Below the pieces are notes generated by a model. That model was not told the origin of the DNA and did no database searches. It saw only the letters and a list, made by a program, of their open reading frames with translations. From Bacillus sp. MYb209 (GTDB lineage Bacteria > Bacillota > Bacilli > Bacillales > Bacillaceae_G), in contig NZ_PCNZ01000010.1 of the NCBI RefSeq assembly GCF_002975175.1, positions 62,001 to 126,000 on the forward strand: a stretch of DNA of 64,000 nt, in the 5' to 3' direction. Positions 26,116 to 35,103 of this stretch are shown here, one piece after another (position 1 is the stretch's first letter; each line of letters begins with the position of its first letter). The position numbers and the translations under genes are program-made.

Positions 26116-26275
26116 AAGCTCATCTTTCATAATCAAGAAAGATGAGCTTTACATGCAGTAGTTAAATTTATCTTCCAAAATGCAAAGCATTTTGTAGGAA
26201 TTAGCACCTATTCAGTTCTTATAAACTGAGGTTGCTGGGCTTCAAAGGGCCGGTCCCTCTGCCTCTCTTGATAAA
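26116..26275 (-). promoter_or_regulatory. SAM-I (S-box) riboswitch with intrinsic terminator
   Basis: On the minus strand, P1 is TTTATC (26270-26275) pairing with GATAAA (26167-26172). Between them are the conserved S-box blocks: CAAGAGAGG, GAGGGACCGGCCC, GAAGCCCAGCAACC and GGTGCTAATTCC. Downstream, AAGCTCATCTTTC pairs with GAAAGATGAGCTT (26116-26150), followed by T5, forming the terminator 40 bp before the cyclase start. This is the full architecture of an OFF-type S-box. Confidence 0.93.
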
Positions 26276-26427
26276 GGTCTATTTAGTTTTAATGTTTAGA
26301 ATTTTCGGTATATTTAAATTGTAATTCATTTCCTTTTTTAGTGCAATACAAAATAGGTGTTCACCCAAATAAAGGTTCTCGCATATTGTAGCTTATGTAA
26401 GTAGAATGCTGCGAAGGGGTGGGTGCA

Positions 26428-27537
26428 GTGACAGGGAATGTATTGAACTATTTTGCTGGTGGAAATACAGCTAGAGGATTTTATAGCTTGTATGAAGAGA
26501 GCTTAAAAGGGCTAGATAGGCTATTTATTTTAAAAGGCGGTCCAGGAACAGGGAAGTCTTCTTTAATAAAAGCAATTGGGCGTGAATGGACTGGAAAAGG
26601 ATATGATATTGAATTTTTACATTGTTCTTCTGACAATAAGTCAGTTGACGGTGTAATTATTCCGAAGCTAAATGTAGGAATTGTCGATGGAACATCGCCA
26701 CACGTTATTGAGCCGAAAATGCCTGGAGTTGTAGAAGAGTATATAAATTTAGGCGTTGCTTGGGACTCAGATAAATTAAGAAAGCAAAAATTAGAGATTG
26801 AACGATTTGTTTCAGAAGCGAGTAAAGCCTTTCAAGCAGCTTACGGGTGTTTTAAAGAGGCTCTAGTTATACATGATGAGTGGGAGAAAATATATATTAA
26901 TAACATTGATTTTAATAAAGCAAACGAATTAACAGATCAGCTTATACAGAAACTATTTGCAGATAAAGGCGGGAAGAAATCAATCGTGAAACACCGTTTT
27001 TTAGGGGCTGCTACACCGAAAGGAGCAGTTGATTTTGTTCCTAATTTAACAGAAGGGTTACCACATCGTTATTTTATAAAGGGACGCCCAGGCTCTGGAA
27101 AATCAACGATGCTCAAAAAATTAGCTAAGGCAGCAGAAGAAAAAGGGTTTGAAGTAGAAGTGTATCATTGTGGATTTGATCCAAATAGTCTCGATATGAT
27201 TATTGTAAGGGAATTAGGATTTGCAATTTTTGATAGTACAGCACCGCATGAATACTTCCCAAGCCGTGAGGGGGATGAGATTATCGATATGTATGATCTC
27301 ATTGTTGCACCAGGGACAGATGAGAAGTATGCTACGGAAATTCGCGACGTTTCAATTCAGTATAAAACAAAAATGAATGAGGCGATGTCTTTCTTAGCAA
27401 AGGCAAAATCAGTTCGCGATAAATTAGAACGAATTTATATTGCCGCTATGGATTTTTCAAAAGTCGATGCATATAAAGAAGAAATTCAAAAGGAGATTGA
27501 ACGAATTGCAGTTACTGTAATTGAAAAGAAAAAATAG
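26428..27537 (+). CDS. Twin P-loop ATP-binding protein (PRK06851-like)
   Basis: A 369-residue protein with two similar nucleotide-binding halves. The first Walker A is GGPGTGKSS near residue 37, the second GRPGSGKST near 218. Each is followed by a parallel HC(S/G) segment and a FDSTAPHEY/VDGTSPHVI motif, showing an internal duplication. The earlier GTG (26419) lies inside the Shine-Dalgarno region, so the GTG at 26428 (eight bases after GAAGGGG) is used. Cytoplasmic. I recall this as an uncharacterised Firmicutes ATPase family; no function can be assigned. Neighbours give no clear clue. Confidence 0.7.
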   Translation: MTGNVLNYFAGGNTARGFYSLYEESLKGLDRLFILKGGPGTGKSSLIKAIGREWTGKGYDIEFLHCSSDNKSVDGVIIPKLNVGIVDGTSPHVIEPKMPGVVEEYINLGVAWDSDKLRKQKLEIERFVSEASKAFQAAYGCFKEALVIHDEWEKIYINNIDFNKANELTDQLIQKLFADKGGKKSIVKHRFLGAATPKGAVDFVPNLTEGLPHRYFIKGRPGSGKSTMLKKLAKAAEEKGFEVEVYHCGFDPNSLDMIIVRELGFAIFDSTAPHEYFPSREGDEIIDMYDLIVAPGTDEKYATEIRDVSIQYKTKMNEAMSFLAKAKSVRDKLERIYIAAMDFSKVDAYKEEIQKEIERIAVTVIEKKK

Positions 27538-27549
27538 GTGTTTTGTTAG

Positions 27550-27580
27550 GCTGTCGGGAATTTTCTGACAGCTATTTTAG
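27550..27580 (+). terminator. Terminator after the twin P-loop gene
   Basis: GCTGTC pairs with GACAGC around an 11-base loop, followed by TATTTTA. Confidence 0.65.
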
Positions 27581-27650
27581 TATGTAGTAAAATTAGTCTT
27601 ATATTTGTCGAATTTCCAGGGAAATGATCAAAAAATGGGGAGGGTATGAA

Positions 27651-28508
27651 ATGAGAGGGAAAATTGAGTTGGAACTAGAAAGAATTGAAAAAGAGAATGA
27701 TGTGAAAATTTTATTTGCTGTAGAATCAGGGAGCAGGGCGTGGGGATTTCCATCGAAAGATAGTGATTATGATGTTAGGTTTGTTTATATACGTCCTGTA
27801 GAATGGTATTTATCAATTCATGATAAACGTGATGTAATCGAGTATCCAATTAGTGATGATTTAGATATAAGTGGCTGGGATATTAAAAAGGCATTGCAAC
27901 TATTTGCAAAGTCAAATCCAGCGTTACTCGAATGGATTCGATCACCAATTTTTTATTCGAAAAACTCTAGCCTTCCAGAACAACTTCAGCAAATGAGTGA
28001 AAAGGGTTTTGATCCGAAATCAACAATATACCATTACTTACATATGGCTTCAAAAAACTATCGTGAATTTTTACAAGGTGAAAATGTAAAGTTGAAAAAG
28101 TACTTCTATGTATTACGTCCGATTTTAGCTTGTAAATGGTTAGAAGAGAAAGGGACATTGCCCCCAGTAGAGTTTGACCGGTTAATTACGGAACTATCAG
28201 TAGAGCCTAGTGTATTGAATGAAATTGAAAAGTTGTTAATAAAGAAAAAATCAGGTACTGAATTGGATATTGGTCTAAAAATTAATGTGTTAAATCAATT
28301 TTTAGAAGAGAAAATTGATTACTACCAGCAATACGTAAAAGGGATTGAAAAGGGATTAGGGATTGATATTGAGAGTTTGAATACATTATTTAGAAACATG
28401 TTGTTCACGCTTTTTGTGGGCAGTAAGACTCCACCTCAAAATTCGGCTAGAGCAAAGAAGTTATGTGGGAGCCCTGCTGCCCGTAAACGCCCGATTGGTG
28501 AAGGCTAA
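27651..28508 (+). CDS. YcgL-type nucleotidyltransferase with a repeat-encoded C-terminus
   Basis: A 285-residue protein. The N-terminal domain carries the polymerase-beta-type nucleotidyltransferase signature GSRAWGFPSKDSDYDVR with its metal-binding Asp pair, and a helical domain follows. GGGGAGGG 7 nt upstream fixes the ATG at 27651 rather than 27624. From about residue 252 the reading frame runs into a bcr1 repeat (28406-28554), so the final ~33 residues, including PPQNSARAKK and AARKRPIGEG, and the stop codon are repeat-derived. B. subtilis YcgL is about 260 residues by recollection, so the natural end has probably been replaced. The catalytic domain is intact. Whether the protein is still stable or active is unknown. 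Confidence 0.75.
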   Translation: MRGKIELELERIEKENDVKILFAVESGSRAWGFPSKDSDYDVRFVYIRPVEWYLSIHDKRDVIEYPISDDLDISGWDIKKALQLFAKSNPALLEWIRSPIFYSKNSSLPEQLQQMSEKGFDPKSTIYHYLHMASKNYREFLQGENVKLKKYFYVLRPILACKWLEEKGTLPPVEFDRLITELSVEPSVLNEIEKLLIKKKSGTELDIGLKINVLNQFLEEKIDYYQQYVKGIEKGLGIDIESLNTLFRNMLFTLFVGSKTPPQNSARAKKLCGSPAARKRPIGEG

Positions 28509-28554
28509 TAATCAGTGGGGGATGAACAAAACCCCCACTGATTAAAGTTTCACT
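28406..28554 (+). repeat. bcr1 repeat, copy 1 (inside ycgL end)
   Basis: About 149 bp similar throughout to the copies at 29882 and 58839: GGGCAGTAAGACT near the start, GCCCGATTGGTG in the middle, and a terminal hairpin AATCAGTGGGGG / CCCCCACTGATT before AAAGTTTCAC. The right flank is TTTAT; the left flank is TTGTT, so the target duplication is imperfect. It supplies the 3' end of the YcgL frame and abuts the stop codon of the convergent MFS pseudogene. Confidence 0.8.
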
Positions 28555-28555
28555 T

Positions 28556-29863
28556 TATTTTGTAGGAATAAAGAAAACAGATATAGCTGCGATAAGGCCC
28601 GCAAAAGAGAATAAGTAAAAATTCCATGCTAAGTCATATTGCATTGTCATAATAATACCGACAAGAATCGGACCAGCGATTGCACCAATTCGCCCAAGCC
28701 CAAGCCCCCAGCCCCCAGCCTAAAGAGGTAGCTCGGATATGGGATGGGAAGTATTGTGTTACATATGCATTTAATATTTGGGTAATACCGACTGATCCAA
28801 TTCCAGCAAGACCAATTCAAAGATAAATGATTGTAATGGAGGGTTTGATTGTTAATAGTCCGATACATATGGCTGCCATAAGATAGGAGATGCTAATAAC
28901 AATTTTTGCTCCTATACGATCCGCAATTGCTCCAGCAAATATAGCACCGATAGCTGCAGTAATGTTTAGCATAAGTAGAAACGATAAACTAGATCCAAGT
29001 GGATATCCTGCTTGGCGCATCATCTGGGGTAACCAAGTATTTAAACCGTATATTAAAAACATTCCCATTATATAAGTGGTCCAGAAAAGTAGAGTTGCTT
29101 TCATGTATTCTTTTGAGAATAATGTAAGAAATCCTTTTTTCTTTTGTGTATTAGATGATGTTTGAGGAATTTCTTTTTTTGCATGTAATTCAATTTGAAA
29201 ACGATCAAGAATTTGTTTCGCTTCTTCTTGCCGATTACGTGATAACAAAAATTGAATGGACTCAGGTAAATAACGAACAATGAAAGGAATGAGAAATAGC
29301 GGAATCATTCCGATGCCAAACATAATTCTCCATCCGAAATCTTCTAACATAAACATGGACAAAATAGCGCCTAACACGATACCTAAAGGATAGCCAGTAA
29401 ACATAAGTGCATAAATAAAAGATTGCCGCTTTGGAGGTGAATATTCAACAGTAAGTGCCGAAGCTGTTGGGATAACACCGCCTAATCCGATTCCTCCGAT
29501 AAATCGAGATAGCCCGAATAATTCCGGAGAAGGAGCAATTGCAGCTAAGCCCATTGTGATAGAAAAAAGGGCTAAACAGCATATGAGTGTCCATTTTCGT
29601 CCAATTAAATCTGTAATGGTTCCAACTAGAATAGCACCAATAAACATCCCAAATAAAGCATAGCTGGCAATTGTTCCAGCTTGAGCTGGTGATAGTGCCC
29701 AGCTGTTGTCCTCTAGGAGCATTGGCAGGACGGCACCGTAGATACCTAAATCATATCCGTCAGCTAGAATAGCTAGCCAACAAATAAAAACAACAAGTTT
29801 TGTAATAGAGCTTGGAAAGGTAGTTTTTGTAGATTCTAGATGAGGTGGAGCAGAAGGTTGCAT
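28556..29863 (-). pseudogene. Aromatic-acid:H+ symporter (AAHS) MFS transporter, frameshifted
   Basis: Reads as a 12-segment MFS transporter with the AAHS-type DGYDLGIYGAVLP in segment 1 and GRKW/DRIGAK loop motifs. It starts at ATG 29863 (AAAGGGGTG upstream). Two lesions break it. A TGA at 28817-28819 stops the frame after segment 9. A 7 bp tandem duplication (CCCCCAG at 28705-28711 and 28712-28718) shifts the frame further on. Restoring both gives a normal end: SLGWGLGLGRIGAIAGPILVG...FFIPTK and a stop at 28556-28558. It once imported an aromatic acid, such as a benzoate or hydroxybenzoate. It lies between two direct bcr1 copies, one of them directly upstream of its RBS. Confidence 0.85.
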
Positions 29864-29881
29864 AGTATTCACCCCTTTTAT

Positions 29882-30028
29882 TCCGCTATTTGCGGGCAGT
29901 AAGACTCCCACCTCAAATTAGGCACATGGGAGGAAGTTAGGTGGGAGATTAACTGCCCGTAAAAGCCCGATTGGTGCGGGCTAATAATCAGAGGGGATGG
30001 ACAAAACCTCCTCTGATTAAAGTTTTAC
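29882..30028 (+). repeat. bcr1 repeat, copy 2
   Basis: 147 bp flanked by perfect TTTAT duplications (29877-29881 and 30029-30033). Internally GGGCAGT...CTCCCACCT pairs with AGGTGGGAG...ACTGCCC, and the distal hairpin is AATCAGAGG/CCTCTGATT. It inserted only a few bases upstream of the RBS of the MFS gene on the minus strand. Confidence 0.85.
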
Positions 30029-30112
30029 TTTATTTGTAGATGAATATATTATTTTACTTAATGTTAATTTTTTCCTTCTTGTGTCGAAATTTATCTGAAA
30101 AGGTGTCATAGA

Positions 30113-30157
30113 AAATAAAGAAGTTCAACAGGATTCCCGTTGAACTTCTTTATTTTT
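30113..30157. terminator. Terminator downstream of the Rieske oxidoreductase gene
   Basis: AAATAAAGAAGTTCAAC pairs perfectly with GTTGAACTTCTTTATTT around nine bases; A/T flanks allow use on both strands. Confidence 0.88.
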
Positions 30158-31684
30158 TTACTCGTTATCAACTCGTTTTAATGGTTGATCTGCTGGGCCT
30201 TCCATAACATCCCCATCAATTGAAAAACGAGAACCGTGGCAAGGACAATCCCAAGTACAATCACCGTTGTTCCATTCAACTTCACAGCCGAGGTGTGTAC
30301 AAGTCGTATCGACGATATGTAATTTTCCTTCTTTATCTTTATAAGCACCTGCTCGTTTTCCATTTACATGTACAACAGATCCTTCGCCAGTTTCAAGATC
30401 CTCTGGCTTACGTAAAGCAACTTCAATTTTCCCCTCAATTAAATGTTTCGCAACGTCAATGTTTTGTGAGAGAAATGTTTTTATATCCGGGTTTGCATGA
30501 AAACGTGATGGTGCAAACAGTTCTTTATATGGACTTTGGATTTTTAGAATGGAGTCCTTCAGTAAATGAGCTGCAGCAGTTCCAGTTGTCATACCCCATT
30601 TACGATATCCTGTTGCAATAAATATATTAGGATTGTTTTCGTTAATATGCCCGATATAAGGAAGTTTATCTAAAGTAATTAAGTCTTGTGCAGACCATCT
30701 ATAAGGAATTTCATCTACTCCAAAAGTAGATTCAGCAAAGGAATATAGTGCATCATAATGAAGCATCGTATTAATTCCTTGGCCTGTTTTATGGCTCTCT
30801 CCGCCAATCAATATCAGCTTTTCTCCATTGTTTGTCGTATAACGTATGGAGCGTTTTGGATCATCGATACTTAAATACATGCCCCCTGGATAATCTGTTT
30901 TTGCTTTTATTGCAAGAGCATAGGAGCGTTCTGCGTACATTCGCGTAAAGAAAAAGCTATTAGCATCATAAAAAGGAAAATGTGAACAAGAGACAATATA
31001 TTTACAAGTGATGCGATGGTCACCCTTTGTAATTACTTGTGGATAATCTCCTTTTTCCACATCAATAGCTGTTGTTTGCTCATAAACTTTTCCGCCCATT
31101 TCCACAAACTTTTCTAAAAGTGTTTTTAAATAAAGGAGGGGATGGAATTGCGCTTGATTTTTCATCACAAGTGCAGATTGTACGGGAATAGGAATCGACA
31201 GGGATTGAACATAGTCACAAGGAATATTTAATTTTTGATAGGCTTCATATTCTTTCGTTAAATTTCGCAGGCCATTATGGGTAGTTGTATATAAATACGA
31301 ATCTTCATTTGTGAAATTACAGTCGATTTTATATGTTTGCACAGTCTCGTTTATGAATTGTAGAGCTTTACTATTTGATTCGTAGTAAAGTTGAGCTTTT
31401 TCAACGCCAAAATTGTTTATTAATTCATCATAAATAAGATCATGTTGAGCTGTTACTTTTGCGGTTGTATGCCCAGTTGTCCCATTTAAAACAGAACCAG
31501 AATCAATTAAAACGACTTTCATTCCTTCTTTAGCGAGTAAATAGGCGGTAGTAATGCCTGTAATACCAGCACCGATAACAGCAACTTCTGTCTTTATATT
31601 TTCGGATAAATGAGGAAAAGTAGGCAATTGAGTAGATTCAATCCAATAGGATGATGGTAACTGCGGAAATGTGTCATCTGTCAT
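30158..31684 (-). CDS. FAD-dependent oxidoreductase with C-terminal Rieske [2Fe-2S] domain (YhfW-like)
   Basis: A 508-residue two-domain protein. The N-terminus has the DAO-type FAD motif VAVIGAGITGITTAYLLAKEG near residue 34. TGYRKWGMTTGTAAAHLL near 370-390 is the C-terminal FAD-contact element. The Rieske domain follows, with cluster ligands in CTHLGC and CPCHGSRF (about 456-482). This matches YhfW of B. subtilis, an uncharacterised putative Rieske oxidoreductase. AGGAGG precedes the ATG. It forms its own unit with a terminator behind it. Substrate and partner unknown. Confidence 0.85.
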   Translation of the reverse strand: MTDDTFPQLPSSYWIESTQLPTFPHLSENIKTEVAVIGAGITGITTAYLLAKEGMKVVLIDSGSVLNGTTGHTTAKVTAQHDLIYDELINNFGVEKAQLYYESNSKALQFINETVQTYKIDCNFTNEDSYLYTTTHNGLRNLTKEYEAYQKLNIPCDYVQSLSIPIPVQSALVMKNQAQFHPLLYLKTLLEKFVEMGGKVYEQTTAIDVEKGDYPQVITKGDHRITCKYIVSCSHFPFYDANSFFFTRMYAERSYALAIKAKTDYPGGMYLSIDDPKRSIRYTTNNGEKLILIGGESHKTGQGINTMLHYDALYSFAESTFGVDEIPYRWSAQDLITLDKLPYIGHINENNPNIFIATGYRKWGMTTGTAAAHLLKDSILKIQSPYKELFAPSRFHANPDIKTFLSQNIDVAKHLIEGKIEVALRKPEDLETGEGSVVHVNGKRAGAYKDKEGKLHIVDTTCTHLGCEVEWNNGDCTWDCPCHGSRFSIDGDVMEGPADQPLKRVDNE

Positions 31685-32265
31685 TTTGGAAACCTCCTGA
31701 ATTTAGAACAATTTTCCTTTTAATATTTCCATATTATATGGAATTCATGTATGTTGTTTTAGTAGCATCCTATTTTAATTAAAAGAAATATAAAATTATT
31801 TTAATATAATTATTTTATTAGGGCAGTATGAGGAAGTAGGATTTATATAAAGCTAAATTTAAGTGATTCCATTTGTGGATTACATAGAGAGTTCTTGAAT
31901 AAGGTAGAGTCTATGGAGTTTAAGTGGATGTGTATGTATAGCGGTAAAACCTTGTGAAATCTATACTTTTTCTTTAGTGGAATAAAGTATAATTATAAAA
32001 ATATAACCAACTTTTATTACTAGGTCATAAAAGTTGTTGACAATATAGAAATTCTATTGTTATGATTCATCATGTGGAAAGGTTGATAGAGAGTAAAAAG
32101 AGAAATGTTTTTCATTGATAATAAAAGCGAGAAATAAGTGACGATAGAGTGAGTATATTTTCCTTATTATAAATGCTTTTTTGGATCACCTAGTAAAATC
32201 AATCTGGAAGCAAGAATTGATATATGCAAGTCGCGTAGGGCGCGGCATAAGAAAGGGGCAAAAGG
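31685..32265 (+). promoter_or_regulatory. 581 bp intergenic region with the desaturase promoter and long leader
   Basis: No gene is visible here. A good sigmaA promoter, TTGACA (32037-32042) - 18 bp - TATGAT (32061-32066), faces the desaturase gene and would give a leader of about 190 nt, long enough for cold-responsive structure. The segment 31700-31990 is AT-rich with no recognisable element. Confidence 0.5.
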
Positions 32266-33351
32266 ATGAAGGAGCTTCATACGTTTGGGTGGTATGCAGC
32301 GCGTGTATCACCACATTTGCCAAAAAAAGCATTTAAACCAGTTCCTACTCGTTTATTTGGTGGACTGGCTTATTTACTTGTGGCATTGGCTGGTTTAATA
32401 ACGATCGGTGTATTTGAATTGAATGTGTGGGCGAATCTAGGAATTGCAATTGTTCTTGGATTATGTTTTGCTTCACTTGGATTTTTAGGACATGAAATTT
32501 TACATGGAACGGTTGTAAGAAAGGCATGGCTTCGCGACTTTTTAGGTGCGATAGCATTTATGCCATTATCAACTGGCCCAAAACTTTGGAGAAAGTGGCA
32601 TAATGCAACGCATCATGTTCATACACAGCATGAAGAGAATGATCCAGATGCATGGCCGACATTTGAGAAACTTAAAAAGAGTAAGTTTTTGAATTGGGTA
32701 TATCGCATGCCTCTTCATGTACGTTCATTCTTTAGTTTTCTGTCACTAACAATTCAATTTACGTTACATTCGACTCGAATGTTCTTTCATTTTATAAAAG
32801 AATTTAAGTCATCCAATCAAAAATCTGTATGGCTGCAACTTCTTTTGCCCTGGACAGTTTGGATTAGTTTATTGTTTATTATGGGACCTACAAAGTGGTT
32901 CTTTGCATACGTGATTCCGTTGTTAATTGCTAACTTTATTGTAATGGCGTATATCGCAACAAATCACCGCTTAAATCCAATTGTTCCAGTAAATGATCCG
33001 TTAGCAAACTGTTTATCAGTAACAGTGCCGCGTTGGGTAGACGTTTTACATTTCAATTTCTCATACCATACAGAACATCATCTGTTTCCTGCTATGAGTT
33101 CTAAATACTATCCATTAGTAAAAGATAAAATTAAAGAAATGTGGCCGGAACGCTATCACGAAATGCCGATGACAAAAGCATTGGCAGCACTTTGGAATAC
33201 ACCACGTGTGTATTATCACGGAAGTGAATTAGTTGATCCGCATAGGGAGCATTTCTATGGTTCTTTAGGAAATGGATTGGATCCTCATAATATTTCATAT
33301 CGTGAGGATCATATAGAGGAAAAAGAGACTATAAAAAAAGTAAATCAATAA
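32266..33351 (+). CDS. des: Membrane acyl-lipid fatty acid desaturase
   Basis: A 361-residue integral membrane di-iron desaturase. The three histidine boxes are His76-x3-His80 (HEILH), His112-x3-His116-His117 (HNATHH) and His268-x2-His271-His272 (HTEHH). Hydrophobic hairpins flank each box, as in the Des acyl-lipid desaturases that introduce cis double bonds into phospholipid acyl chains to keep membranes fluid in the cold. RBS AGAAAGGGG is followed by ATG. It is monocistronic, with a sigmaA promoter ~200 bp upstream and a terminator behind it. No DesK/DesR pair lies next to it. Confidence 0.9.
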   Translation: MKELHTFGWYAARVSPHLPKKAFKPVPTRLFGGLAYLLVALAGLITIGVFELNVWANLGIAIVLGLCFASLGFLGHEILHGTVVRKAWLRDFLGAIAFMPLSTGPKLWRKWHNATHHVHTQHEENDPDAWPTFEKLKKSKFLNWVYRMPLHVRSFFSFLSLTIQFTLHSTRMFFHFIKEFKSSNQKSVWLQLLLPWTVWISLLFIMGPTKWFFAYVIPLLIANFIVMAYIATNHRLNPIVPVNDPLANCLSVTVPRWVDVLHFNFSYHTEHHLFPAMSSKYYPLVKDKIKEMWPERYHEMPMTKALAALWNTPRVYYHGSELVDPHREHFYGSLGNGLDPHNISYREDHIEEKETIKKVNQ

Positions 33352-33369
33352 TAGATATATTTTACGATG

Positions 33370-33401
33370 AAAAAGCAAGCTCTCTTAGAGCTTGCTTTTT
33401 G
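33370..33401. terminator. Bidirectional terminator between des and the amino-acid permease
   Basis: AAAAAGCAAGCTCT pairs with AGAGCTTGCTTTTT around a three-base loop. Confidence 0.9.
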
Positions 33402-34094
33402 TTATAAAGAAACTTCTTTCTTGTTCTTTGTCTTGACGTGGACAGAGTTATTTTCTTTCCGTTGTAGTCGTTTTTCTAGAAGACTAACAAGATAAGTAAA
33501 TAGAAGAACTAGTGCGAGATAGTATACACCAACAATGATATATGTATCTAATTGCTGGAAGTTACCTGCGGCAATTGATAAACCGGATCCCCATAATTCG
33601 GACATTCCTACATAAGCAACAAGAGAAGAATCTTTCAATCCAATAATAAATTGGTTCCCTAGAGGGGGAAGAGACAGACGAAATGCTTGTGGTAATATAA
33701 TCCGGCGCATCGCTAAAGGGTAAGGCATCCCTAAAGAGCGAGCAGCTTCTAATTGTCCACGGTCAACGGATTGAATTGATCCGCGGAAAATTTCAGTAAT
33801 ATATGCACCGTTATGAATTGCTAAAGCAATTGCTCCTGCCCAAAAAGGGGTAAAAACAACAACAGATGTAATACCAAAATAGAGAATTGCGATTTGAACA
33901 ATTAAAGGTGTACCACGAATAATGGCGATATAGACATGAGCAATACTATTTAAAACCTTATTGTTAGAGATTCGAAAGAAAGCGACTAGTAATCCAATTA
34001 GTGAACCGAGTAATAGGGATGTTAGTGTTAATTGTAATGTGACAATAGTAGCCTTTAAGAGTGTGGGATAGGTAGAGATAAAAATTTCAAACAT
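33402..34094 (-). CDS. Polar amino acid ABC transporter permease
   Basis: A 230-residue HisM/GlnP-type permease with five hydrophobic segments. The EAA loop (QLEAARSLGMPYPLAMRRIILPQAFR) contacts the ATPase, and RGTPLIVQI is the N-terminal family mark. The start with GAGGTG upstream is at 34094; an upstream in-frame start would add 22 atypical residues. It is the last gene of the unit ATPase - binding protein - permease. A single permease gene implies a homodimeric channel. The amino acid carried cannot be read from sequence; the argR-arc cluster 3 kb away makes arginine or a related basic amino acid a guess only. Confidence 0.9.
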   Translation of the reverse strand: MFEIFISTYPTLLKATIVTLQLTLTSLLLGSLIGLLVAFFRISNNKVLNSIAHVYIAIIRGTPLIVQIAILYFGITSVVVFTPFWAGAIALAIHNGAYITEIFRGSIQSVDRGQLEAARSLGMPYPLAMRRIILPQAFRLSLPPLGNQFIIGLKDSSLVAYVGMSELWGSGLSIAAGNFQQLDTYIIVGVYYLALVLLFTYLVSLLEKRLQRKENNSVHVKTKNKKEVSL

Positions 34095-34187
34095 ATGTGT
34101 CACCTCATATTGTATGGATTTTAGTAGGGAATGAAACGCCCCACATAAAAAGTGGGGCATGATTTATGAAATCTTTGAATAGCTAAC

Positions 34188-34982
34188 TTACTTTGTTTTT
34201 GCCTCGTCTCCAAGAATATTACGCCCAAACCATTTTTTACTAATCTTTTCATACGTGCCGTCTTTAATGATTTCATCTAGCGCTTTATTTACCTTTTCGA
34301 CCATGTCTTTATTGTCTTTATGAATAGCAATTCCCATTTCATCAAGGTTTAACGGTTTTCCAGCTTCTTTTATATTTGATTTACCTTCTTTAATCATACG
34401 AAGACCAACCATTTGATCAGTAATAACTGCGTCTACACGTCCTGGTTCTAAGTCCATAAGTGCAGTAATATCACTATCATATTCTGTAATTTGATCTGTA
34501 TATTTTGCAACAAGGGTTTTGAAAGTACTTGCTTTTACAACACCTATTTTTTTACCTTTCAAGTCCTCTGGAGAAGAGATAGATGTATTCTTTTTAGCTA
34601 CAAAAATTTGTGCACCAGAGCGATAATATGGATTTGAGAAATTCACGGCTTTTAATCGTTCTTCTGTAATTGCCATACTTCCTAATATCACATCATATTT
34701 TTTTGATTGTAGACCTTGAATCAATGTTTCCCAAGGATTTGTAACAGGAACAGGTTTCATTCCCATCTTTTTCGCGAGAGCTTCCCCTATTTCTACATCA
34801 AAACCGACAAGTTTCCCGTCATTTTCTTTATAGTTAAAAGGTTTGTATAAACCACTCATCGCATAACGAAATTCTTTTTCACCATTAGATGAAGTGGTAG
34901 AGCTTTCTTTACTACAGGCTCCTAGTATGAAGGATGTACATAGTGTAATACTCGCAATAATGGTTAATAGCTTTCTTTTCAT
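34188..34982 (-). CDS. Polar amino acid ABC transporter substrate-binding lipoprotein
   Basis: A 264-residue SBP_bac_3 protein. AGGAGGGG lies before the ATG at 34982. The signal peptide ends in the lipobox ILGAC (Cys23). GFDVEIGEALAKKMG and ITEERLKAVNFSNPYYRSG are family signatures around the amino-acid pocket. It captures an amino acid outside the membrane and hands it to the permease encoded 93 bp downstream. The ligand is not determined; residues resemble those of binding proteins for polar or sulfur amino acids as a group. Confidence 0.9.
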   Translation of the reverse strand: MKRKLLTIIASITLCTSFILGACSKESSTTSSNGEKEFRYAMSGLYKPFNYKENDGKLVGFDVEIGEALAKKMGMKPVPVTNPWETLIQGLQSKKYDVILGSMAITEERLKAVNFSNPYYRSGAQIFVAKKNTSISSPEDLKGKKIGVVKASTFKTLVAKYTDQITEYDSDITALMDLEPGRVDAVITDQMVGLRMIKEGKSNIKEAGKPLNLDEMGIAIHKDNKDMVEKVNKALDEIIKDGTYEKISKKWFGRNILGDEAKTK

Positions 34983-35103
34983 AAAACCCCTCCTATACAT
35001 TGATCATACGGATGGTTTTAAGTATGTTATCGAGATATTTTATTTGGACAATTAGTTGTGCGCCGTATGAATGTATTTCTTTACGTTTGAAATAGAAGTT
35101 ACA

